A DNA stretch of 47,735 bases from a bacterium (GTDB lineage: Bacteria > Pseudomonadota > Alphaproteobacteria > Caulobacterales > Caulobacteraceae). A model generated the notes under the pieces. The model was not told the origin of the DNA. It did not search any database and saw only the letters and a program-made list of their open reading frames with translations. Of the stretch, positions 24,868 to 32,032 are shown in pieces (position 1 is the stretch's first letter; each line of letters opens with the position of its first letter). The translations under genes were made by a program, and so were the position numbers. The stretch spans positions 1 to 47,735 of the forward strand of contig JAVBXP010000083.1 of assembly GCA_030824495.1 (NCBI GenBank), read 5' to 3'.

Positions 24868-25587
24868 ATGGATCGGGCGGTTTCGCGCAGCTTCGCCATC
24901 TTGGAGGCGCTGGCCCGCTCGCGTGGACCGGCGCGGTTATCGGACCTGTCTGCCGCGACCGACCTCCAGAAGAGCACGGTCCACCGGATCCTCGCGACGC
25001 TCTCGGAACTGGGATACGCCGACCAGGACGACTCTGGGCGCTATCGCCCTACCCTTCGGTCCTGGGAGATCGGCATTGGCGTTGTCGCCGACCTCCCAAT
25101 CTACCGCGTCGCGGCCGGCTTCCTTCAGACGCTGCATCGGACCACGGGGGAAACGGTCAGCCTGACGGTGTTGTCTGGAAACGACGTCCTCTATCTGGAG
25201 AAGCTCACCGCCGCCCGACCGGTGCGTTTCCTCACCCGGGTCGGAAGCCGCGTGCCCGCGCCGCTCACCGCGGGCGGCAAGGCGATCCTCTCGGCTCGCA
25301 TCGACGCCCCCCAGATTATCGAAGAGGTCGCAGCCCACCGCGACCTGGATGTCCCCGCCCTGATGACGGAACTCGAAGAGTGCCGTCAGCGGGGATACGC
25401 GCTCTCCGGCTACAGCCCCGGCGTCACGAGCATCGGCGCAGCGGTTGCAGTCGGAGGCGCACCCCCAGACGCCGCCTTGTCCGTGTCTGCGCCCCGCGAG
25501 AGGCTCGCTGGAAAAACGCGCGATGCGATCATTGAGGCGCTGCTCGAGACCCGGGCTCGCATGACAGAGGCCCTGGACCGGCCATGA
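24868..25587 (+). CDS. IclR-family transcriptional regulator (first copy)
   Basis: A 239-residue regulator. The N-terminal winged helix begins MDRAVSRSFAILEALARS and includes LSDLSAATDLQKSTVHRILA, the family's recognition helix pattern. The effector domain follows from about residue 75, with LHRTTGETVSLTVLSGNDVL, RFLTRVGSRVPAPLTAGGKA and ECRQRGYALSGYSPGVTSIG, the last being part of the ligand pocket. The ATG at 24868 with GAGG upstream is preferred over 24820, since it aligns with the second IclR of the locus. Its stop overlaps the MmgE/PrpD gene as ATGA, so the regulator heads the operon it probably controls. Confidence 0.9.
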   Translation: MDRAVSRSFAILEALARSRGPARLSDLSAATDLQKSTVHRILATLSELGYADQDDSGRYRPTLRSWEIGIGVVADLPIYRVAAGFLQTLHRTTGETVSLTVLSGNDVLYLEKLTAARPVRFLTRVGSRVPAPLTAGGKAILSARIDAPQIIEEVAAHRDLDVPALMTELEECRQRGYALSGYSPGVTSIGAAVAVGGAPPDAALSVSAPRERLAGKTRDAIIEALLETRARMTEALDRP

Positions 25588-26978
25588 GCCAGCCCGCATT
25601 GGAAACCCCGGTCGGCGAACGGTTGGCTAGATACGTCAGCGGCGCTCTGGACGCCTGGCCTTGTCAGGCGCATCGCCAATTGGCCAAGCTCCACATCCTG
25701 GACACGCTTGCGGCCGTCGTCGCATGTCGCGACCTGGAACCCGCGGTCCTGGCCCGCAACTACGCCCTCTCGCTGAGCGGCGGCGGCGGCGGTCCGAACG
25801 CAGCCACGATCCTGGGCACTCATGCCCGCGCCAGCATCGTCGATGCTGTGTTCGCCAGCGCCATGACGGGACACGGCGCGGAGATCAACGACTTCATTCC
25901 GTCGGCCTTTGTCCAGCCAGGTCCCGCAGTGCTAAGCGCAGCCTTGGGGATCGCCGAGACGCGGGGAGCCTCGGGGGCCGACCTGCTCCGCGCTGTCATG
26001 GCCGGCTACGAACTGGCTGGGCGAATGCCCAAGGCTCTTGGCGTCGAGAACCTGCGCCGCGCGGGCATTGCAAATCACGGCCTTGGGCCCCTGTTCGGAG
26101 CCGCCACAGCCGCCGCGATTTTGTTGCGCCTGCCCGCTGACAGGATCAGCGACGTATTCACCTTCTGCGCTCAGCAAGCGTCGGGCTCCTGGCAATGGCT
26201 GCTCGACGTCGAACACATCGAAAAGGCGTTCGTCTTCGCCGGCATGGGCGCTCGCGACGGCCTTCATGCCGCGCTGATGGTTGCGGCGGGCTTCCGAGGC
26301 GTTCGGGACGCTCTGGACCATCCGGGCGGCTGGATGCGCAGCGCGATGTTCTCCGGAGGCGATGCGAACCGGGGCTATCTAGTCGACGATCTCGACGAGC
26401 GCTCCGAACTGCCGCTGACCGCGTTCAAGCGCTATCCGGTGGGCGGCCCGACGCAGCCGGCGGTCGAGGCGCTGCTCGACTTGTCGCCTCAGATCGCGGG
26501 CCACGCGGTTCAAAGCGTATTCATCGAGATGCCGGGCCGCTGGCAGGCGTTTCGCGACGCCGCCATGCCCGCGCTTAATTTGCGCTACCTCGCGGCGATC
26601 ATCCTGATCGATGGACGTCTGGATTTTGTGAGCGCGCAGAGCCTTACGCGCATGGCCCAAGATGAGACAGTCCAGAGCCTGATGGCCAAGATCGAAATCG
26701 CCCACGACCCTGCGCAAGAAGCCGCCCCCGGCTCGCCTAGGACCGAGTCCGCCCGGGTGCGGATCACCCTGGAAGACGGGCGAGAATTCTCCCGGTTTGT
26801 CCCCCATGTCCTGGGATTCCCGTCCCATCCAATGGACGCGGCCGATGTTGAATCCAAGGCTTTCAACCTGATGGTCGAGCACCTGGGGCCCGAGCGCGCG
26901 CAGGCCCTCATCGCCGCGGTTCGGGGAATAGAGACCCTTCCCGACTGCAAACCGCTCATCGAACTCATCGCACGCTGA
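25584..26978 (+). CDS. MmgE/PrpD-family protein
   Basis: A 464-residue cytosolic protein of the family that includes 2-methylcitrate dehydratase and cis-aconitate decarboxylase. Landmarks are HILDTLAAVVACRDLEPAVL, then SAMTGHGAEINDFIPSAF in place of the usual AHALDYDD motif, LLRAVMAGYELAGRMPKALG, and KRYPVGGPTQPAVEALLDLS near residue 285. The altered acidic motif means the substrate differs from methylcitrate. It overlaps the iclR stop by 4 bases and precedes the esterase by 21. A dehydration or isomerisation step on a carboxylic acid released by the locus hydrolases is a reasonable inference. Confidence 0.85.
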   Translation: MSQPALETPVGERLARYVSGALDAWPCQAHRQLAKLHILDTLAAVVACRDLEPAVLARNYALSLSGGGGGPNAATILGTHARASIVDAVFASAMTGHGAEINDFIPSAFVQPGPAVLSAALGIAETRGASGADLLRAVMAGYELAGRMPKALGVENLRRAGIANHGLGPLFGAATAAAILLRLPADRISDVFTFCAQQASGSWQWLLDVEHIEKAFVFAGMGARDGLHAALMVAAGFRGVRDALDHPGGWMRSAMFSGGDANRGYLVDDLDERSELPLTAFKRYPVGGPTQPAVEALLDLSPQIAGHAVQSVFIEMPGRWQAFRDAAMPALNLRYLAAIILIDGRLDFVSAQSLTRMAQDETVQSLMAKIEIAHDPAQEAAPGSPRTESARVRITLEDGREFSRFVPHVLGFPSHPMDAADVESKAFNLMVEHLGPERAQALIAAVRGIETLPDCKPLIELIAR

Positions 26979-26999
26979 ACGTCCAGGAGCAGGCTCGAA

Positions 27000-28538
27000 A
27001 TGAGCACACTTCCTCCCGAACCCATCACCGAGGGACCTGTGGTCAAGACCGCGCAGGGCAAGGTGCGAGGGTCGCGCCAAGGGTCAGTCTCGGTCTTCAA
27101 GGGCATGCGCTACGGCGCCGACACGTCCGGGCCCAATCGCTTCCGCCCACCTCAGCCCCCGCCCACCTGGAGCGGCGTTCAGGACGCCCTGGCCTATGGC
27201 CCGCAGTCTCCACAGATGCGCGGGCCGCTGGCCGACAAGGGGCCGATGAGCGAGGACTGTCTTCGCGTCAATGTCTGGACGCCAAGAACCGACCTCGCGC
27301 GGCGACCGGTGATGGTCTGGTTCCACGGCGGCGGCTTCGAGGCGGGATCGGCGTCGCAGAAGGTCTATGACGGCTCGCGGCTGGCGGCGCGCGGCGACGT
27401 CGTGGTCGTCAGCCTCAACCACCGGCTCAATGTGTTCGGCCATTGCTTCTTGGGTGATCGCCTGGGCGAAGCCTACGCCGCGGCCGGCAATGTCGGATAT
27501 CTGGATCTGATCGCGGCGTTGCGCTGGGTGCGCGAGAACATCGCCAGCTTTGGCGGCGACCCTGACAACGTCACCATCTTCGGACAGTCCGGGGGCGGCC
27601 GGAAGGTCAGTCTCTGCTATGCGGGCGAAGACGCCAGCGGCCTGTTCCACCGGGGCGTCGTGCAGAGCGGCTCGCACCTGCGGGTCCAATCGCCCGAGAA
27701 GGCGGCCCAGCTCACCGACGCCCTGCTCAGAACGCTCGACCTAGCGCCAAGCGACGCCGCCAAGCTGCTGGAAGCGCCGGTTGAGGCGCTGAGCGCGGCT
27801 CAGTTGAAGGTGATGCGCGAAACGCGGTCCCGGTTCTCCCCGGTGCTGGACGGCCTTGCCTTCAAGACCCACCCTTTCCTTCCGGCGTCGCCGGCGATTT
27901 CGAACCATCTGCCGATGATGGTCGGCACGACACGCACCGAGCTTTCCAACCAGCTCGGCTATGAACCTGGCGCGTTTGACCTGGATATGGCCGAGTTGCG
28001 CCGACGATTGCCGCGTTATGTGGGCGAGGACGAGGTCAACGCGGCGATCGCCGCGTTCCAGGCGACCAGCCCGCACGCCTCTCCTTCAGAGCTCTACTTC
28101 AAAATCGCCTCGGCTCGCGGCTACATCCTGGACCAAACGATCATGGCCGAACAGCGGGTGAAGGCCGGCGCGGCCCCGACCTATTCCTATCAACTGGTCT
28201 GGCGCTCTCCCGCCGAGGGCGGGCGCCGCATCAGCCAGCACACCCTCGATCTGCCCTTCATGTTCGACAACGTAGCGGTCGCCACCCACCTCACCGGCCC
28301 CGAGAGCGAGGAGACCAGCCTGCTGGCAAACGCGATGGCCGAGACATGGATCAGCTTTGCGCGCGCCGGAGATCCTAACAACGCCGCCATTCCAAGCTGG
28401 CGAGCATATGACCTGACCGATCGGCCGGTGATGCTGTTCGATATTCCCCCGACACTTGCGAGGGACCCTTACGCCGGCGAGCGCGCCTTTATGAGCCGCT
28501 ACGCCAGCCAACAGATGGGTCGCACCCTGCACCGTTAG
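27000..28538 (+). CDS. Type B carboxylesterase (alpha/beta hydrolase)
   Basis: A 512-residue esterase without signal peptide, so probably cytoplasmic. It shows GKVRGSRQGSVSVFKGMRYG at the N-terminus, the SEDCLRVNVWTP motif, the oxyanion hole in VMVWFHGGGFEAGSAS, and the nucleophile elbow FGQSGGGRKVS (Ser about residue 199). A Glu in GTTRTELSNQLG and His in SQHTLDLPFMFDN complete the likely triad. Such enzymes hydrolyse carboxylic esters. AGGAGC precedes the ATG by 8 bases. It sits between the MmgE/PrpD gene and the two beta-lactamase-fold hydrolases with 21-base gaps, as in an operon. Confidence 0.92.
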   Translation: MSTLPPEPITEGPVVKTAQGKVRGSRQGSVSVFKGMRYGADTSGPNRFRPPQPPPTWSGVQDALAYGPQSPQMRGPLADKGPMSEDCLRVNVWTPRTDLARRPVMVWFHGGGFEAGSASQKVYDGSRLAARGDVVVVSLNHRLNVFGHCFLGDRLGEAYAAAGNVGYLDLIAALRWVRENIASFGGDPDNVTIFGQSGGGRKVSLCYAGEDASGLFHRGVVQSGSHLRVQSPEKAAQLTDALLRTLDLAPSDAAKLLEAPVEALSAAQLKVMRETRSRFSPVLDGLAFKTHPFLPASPAISNHLPMMVGTTRTELSNQLGYEPGAFDLDMAELRRRLPRYVGEDEVNAAIAAFQATSPHASPSELYFKIASARGYILDQTIMAEQRVKAGAAPTYSYQLVWRSPAEGGRRISQHTLDLPFMFDNVAVATHLTGPESEETSLLANAMAETWISFARAGDPNNAAIPSWRAYDLTDRPVMLFDIPPTLARDPYAGERAFMSRYASQQMGRTLHR

Positions 28539-28559
28539 GGCCGCAGGTCTGATTTGGAC

Positions 28560-30008
28560 ATGACAATGACTAAGCCCTCACTGACGATACTCGCCATCGC
28601 ATTGGCGTTGAGCGCCCCGCCAGCCAGCGCCCAGGAGGCGAGCGGACCACGCCCTGCGGCTGCGACCGCCGAAGCCAGGAGTGGCGGCGCCTCGCCCCGT
28701 CACGCCCTTGCGCAGGCCGCAGGTTTCCGCGCGCTTCACTACTGTACGGGCTTGTTCGCTTCGGGGATGAGCGAAGCGCTTGTCGAAGCTACCGCGGGCG
28801 GCCGTAGCGCGCGATCGGCCGCCTTGCCGATGAAGATCGACCGTGAAGCACGCACCGTGTCGGTCAGCTACTCGCCGGACATGGAGCCGCGCATCGCCGC
28901 CTGGCGTGCGAACCTCGGCTGCGTTCAGCTTCCGATCGGCGCGAAAATAGATGCCGTGGGCGCTCTTGCGACTTGGCCCGCGGACGTCCTAGCCCCGGAT
29001 CTCGATGCGCGCCCCTGGCCGATGGGTGATCAGAACGCCGTCGCAAAGCTGCGCAAGCCGCAAGCCACCCGGTTGGAGCAAGTTCTCGATCAGGCGTTCC
29101 TTGGTCAGGCCGGCCCCTACAAGGGCGCGACCTGGGGCGTCGTGGTCATCAAGGATGGCAAGATCGTCGCCGAGCGCTATGGGCCCGGCTATGGGCCGCA
29201 CGTCTTGTCTCGCACCAACTCCATGTGCAAGAGCCTCGCCGCCGGTCTGGTCGGGGTGGGCGTGCGCAAGGGCCTGATCGACCTTCAAAAGAAGGCGCCT
29301 CTTAGCGAGTGGACGCGGCCGGGAGATCCCCGCGGCGACATCACCGTCAACGACCTCCTGCACATGGCGAGCGGCCTCTACACCGAAGCTGCCGGCGATC
29401 CTCAGCAGTCCCTCTACAGGTCAGGGGCTGCGGCCGCCGAGGTCTCGGCGCTGAACATGGTCGATGCGCGGCCCGGATCGCGGTTCGTCTACGCCGGATC
29501 AGACACCATCTTGGCGGTGCGGGCGCTTCGCCAAGCGGTGGGCGATGACCACGCCTTTATGAGTTTCCCTCACCGCGAGCTGATGTGGAAAATCGGCATG
29601 ACACGGACGCTCGTCGAGACCGATTGGAATGGCGACTTCCTGGCCTCGGGGCAGTGCTGGAGCACCGCGCGCGACTTCGGCAGGTTTGGCCTGCTGCATC
29701 TGGCGGACGGCAAGTGGAATGGCGAACAGATCTTGCCAGCCGGCTGGGTGAAATACGTCTCAACGCCAGCGCCCGCCCAACCGCCCGCGCGCGCCACGCC
29801 AGGGCCTGCCTATGGCGCGCAGTTCTGGATCTATGGAGGTCTGGAGGGACTTGCGCCTGACGCCTACAGCCCAGGCGGCGCGCTTGGTCAGTACGCCATG
29901 ATCATTCCGTCGAAGAACGTCGTGGTGGTCCGCCGTGGCCTCGACCAGGGTGAAGGCTTCAAAATCGCCAAGTTCTCCTTCGACGTGGTCGCAGCTCTTG
30001 GGCGCTGA
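28560..30008 (+). CDS. Exported beta-lactamase-fold serine hydrolase
   Basis: A 482-residue class C beta-lactamase-like hydrolase with a signal peptide (hydrophobic SLTILAIALALSAPPASAQ), so periplasmic. A roughly 130-residue N-terminal region precedes the hydrolase domain. The S-x-x-K pair is in TNSMCKSLAAG (about residue 221) and the tyrosine motif is probably FVYAGSD; ITVNDLLHMASGLYTEAAGD and the C-terminal YSPGGALGQYAMIIPSKNVV are family segments. Members cleave esters, amides, beta-amino-acid or aminohexanoate oligomers rather than penicillins. The ATG at 28560 is 21 bases after the esterase stop. Confidence 0.9.
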   Translation: MTMTKPSLTILAIALALSAPPASAQEASGPRPAAATAEARSGGASPRHALAQAAGFRALHYCTGLFASGMSEALVEATAGGRSARSAALPMKIDREARTVSVSYSPDMEPRIAAWRANLGCVQLPIGAKIDAVGALATWPADVLAPDLDARPWPMGDQNAVAKLRKPQATRLEQVLDQAFLGQAGPYKGATWGVVVIKDGKIVAERYGPGYGPHVLSRTNSMCKSLAAGLVGVGVRKGLIDLQKKAPLSEWTRPGDPRGDITVNDLLHMASGLYTEAAGDPQQSLYRSGAAAAEVSALNMVDARPGSRFVYAGSDTILAVRALRQAVGDDHAFMSFPHRELMWKIGMTRTLVETDWNGDFLASGQCWSTARDFGRFGLLHLADGKWNGEQILPAGWVKYVSTPAPAQPPARATPGPAYGAQFWIYGGLEGLAPDAYSPGGALGQYAMIIPSKNVVVVRRGLDQGEGFKIAKFSFDVVAALGR

Positions 30009-30071
30009 AATGGGCGAGAGATCGCTAGCTAGTGACGCTGACCGCCTTCCCACGAAGGCGGAGAGCGCGGC

Positions 30072-31118
30072 GTGAGGGAGCAAGGCCCCGGCTCCGGCCC
30101 CTGGCGTAAGGGCGAACCAGAGGCGCACGGCCTGTCTTCCGAGACCCTGAACCGCGCCGCCGATGCGCTCGCCCTCACCGGCGAGCGACAGGGATTGGTC
30201 GTCATTCGCAACGGCGTCCTGGTGTATGAACGCTATTGGCGGAACGACTATCATCTGGCCTCGCCGGAGTGGCGAAACGTGTCGTTCTCCTCGGGCAAGT
30301 CCTGGGGCTCGACGATGGTCGGCCTGGCCTACACAAAGGGTCTCCTGGGGCTCGACGATCTGGCCGCCCGCTATCACCGGCCAGAGATATCCGGCCTGAG
30401 GCCGGAAACGACAATCCGGCACCTGCTCACCATGACGAGCGGAGGCACCCTCAACGTCAAGCCGAGCTCTCGACCTCCGCGCCGGCTGGACGACCCAAGG
30501 TCGCCTGGCCCCGGGGTGGAGTACGCATGGGAGAAGGTCGGCGAGAAAGGCTCACCTTCAGGTTACGGGGTCTCGCTTCCTGCCGGCCAAACCTTCTACT
30601 ACGACGGCGCGGCGGCCGATCATCTGGCCGACATCGTCGCGGCCGCGGCCGGGGTGAGCAGCCATCGCTTCATGATGGAACAGATCATCTCGCCGCTTGG
30701 CTGCGAACAGTTCAACTATCAGCCTGAGGGCGTCGATCGGAACGACAACGTCCGCTTCGGTGGGTCGATCGTACTGTCTTGCCGCGACATGGCCAGGCTT
30801 GGGCAGCTCTATCTGAACGGCGGACGCTGGGATGGGCGACAGCTTATCGATGCTGACTACATCAGCCAGGCCACGAGCTCCTCCCCCGCCAATCCCAGCT
30901 ATGGCTTTCTTTGGTGGCTGAACGCCGCCGCTCGGGTTCCAGCCGCTCCTGTCTCGATGTTCTTCGCCGCGGGCGCACGGGGACAATTCTGCTTTGTCCT
31001 GCCTGATCAGGAGATGGTCATCGCCACGATGGGGTTCGGCGCAGCTCAACTCTCGGCAGAGGCGGCCTGGGACGCGATTGGCCCGGTGATCTCTCATCTG
31101 CCGCCCAGCAGCCCCTGA
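30072..31118 (+). CDS. Second beta-lactamase-fold serine hydrolase
   Basis: A 348-residue hydrolase without visible signal peptide, starting at a GTG with a GGAGAG site upstream. The S-x-x-K motif is VSFSSGKSWGST (about residue 73), the tyrosine region is QTFYYDGAAADHLADIVAAA, and the third motif region is FFAAGARGQFCFVLPDQEMV. RHLLTMTSGG marks the core. It resembles NylB-like 6-aminohexanoate-dimer hydrolases and class C esterases in overall plan. Lying 63 bases after the exported hydrolase, it probably handles the imported product in the cytoplasm. Sequence similarity with its neighbour is limited, so a very recent duplication is unlikely. Confidence 0.9.
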   Translation: MREQGPGSGPWRKGEPEAHGLSSETLNRAADALALTGERQGLVVIRNGVLVYERYWRNDYHLASPEWRNVSFSSGKSWGSTMVGLAYTKGLLGLDDLAARYHRPEISGLRPETTIRHLLTMTSGGTLNVKPSSRPPRRLDDPRSPGPGVEYAWEKVGEKGSPSGYGVSLPAGQTFYYDGAAADHLADIVAAAAGVSSHRFMMEQIISPLGCEQFNYQPEGVDRNDNVRFGGSIVLSCRDMARLGQLYLNGGRWDGRQLIDADYISQATSSSPANPSYGFLWWLNAAARVPAAPVSMFFAAGARGQFCFVLPDQEMVIATMGFGAAQLSAEAAWDAIGPVISHLPPSSP

Positions 31119-31131
31119 GCGTTCGCAACCG

Positions 31132-31866
31132 TCAAGGCGGGCTGATCTCTCCGATCTCGGCGCAGGTCGTCAACAGCGCCTCGATCGCCTCCTGTAGATG
31201 CTCGCCGGCCATCCTGGACTCTCCGTTCGACACGGTGATCGCCGCAACCGGCCGTCCGTCCGAGCCGGAAATGGCCGCGGCGACGGCCCGGACGCGCGCC
31301 GTAAGCCCGCCGGTCACCACTGCAAAACCATCACGATGGACCTTCGGCAGCTCCTGCGTGATCTCGCCTAGCGTCATGTTGACGTCCGGCCGCTCAGCCA
31401 GGCCGCGCGACATGGCGGTCTGGGGCTCGCTCATGGCGCTGAGGAAAATCCGCCCGGAGGCTGTGACGGCCATTGGCGCTCGAGTGCCATTGAGCGGGGT
31501 GTAGCGAAGCACCCGCGCCGGCGCGACCCTGTCCAGGAAAAGCACTTCATGGCCCACTGGGACGGTCAGCAGCACCGTGTCGAGGGTCAGTTGATGGAGC
31601 TTTTGCAGGTGCGGCGAAATCATCCGCCGCAGTGCGTTGGTCGAGATAATCGCCACGCCCAATTCCCACGCCTTGAGCGAAGCGAAATATCGAGCCGTCT
31701 CCTCGTCCTTCTGCACGTAGCCAAGCTCGATCAAGGTCCCGAGGAGGCGATGGACATTGCTCTTCTGGAAGCCGAGCGCCTCGGTCAGGGCGCTCAGCCG
31801 CATCGGCCGCTTGGCGCGCGACAACACTTCGAGAACGGCAAAACCCTTGGCGACAGTGGTGTCCAT
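31132..31866 (-). CDS. IclR-family transcriptional regulator (second copy)
   Basis: A 244-residue IclR regulator. The winged helix reads MDTTVAKGFAVLEVLSRAKR, then LSALTEALGFQKSNVHRLLG; the ligand domain contains LHQLTLDTVLLTVPVGHEVL, RVLRYTPLNGTRAPMAVTAS and VHRDGFAVVTGGLTARVRAV. The ATG at 31866 follows AGGGGG by 4 bases; upstream frame residues come from a TTG and are unlikely. Convergent with the hydrolase operon and divergent from the TonB receptor gene. Two 17-bp dyads lie in the shared intergenic region, so it may control itself and the uptake genes. Confidence 0.92.
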   Translation of the reverse strand: MDTTVAKGFAVLEVLSRAKRPMRLSALTEALGFQKSNVHRLLGTLIELGYVQKDEETARYFASLKAWELGVAIISTNALRRMISPHLQKLHQLTLDTVLLTVPVGHEVLFLDRVAPARVLRYTPLNGTRAPMAVTASGRIFLSAMSEPQTAMSRGLAERPDVNMTLGEITQELPKVHRDGFAVVTGGLTARVRAVAAAISGSDGRPVAAITVSNGESRMAGEHLQEAIEALLTTCAEIGEISPP

Positions 31867-31895
31867 GGAGCCCCCTAAGGCGACGATATCAGCGC

Positions 31896-31938
31896 GTTCC
31901 AAATAGTGAAACAGCTCACATATTCCAAATAATAGAAC
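31896..31938. promoter_or_regulatory. Tandem dyads between the second iclR and the TonB receptor gene
   Basis: Two imperfect 17-bp dyads, GTTCCAAATAGTGAAAC (31896-31912) and ATTCCAAATAATAGAAC (31922-31938), are 26 bp apart centre to centre in an AT-rich divergent intergenic region. They share the TTCC-N-GAAC outline with the dyads before the first iclR gene. They are the likely IclR binding sites over both promoters. Confidence 0.55.
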
Positions 31939-32032
31939 AACAATCTAACATATGGACGTCTGGGTTAATCGATGCCTATGATTGCGTAACGGCGGTCAAT
32001 CAATGGCGGTCGATCAACATCAGGGGGGACTC

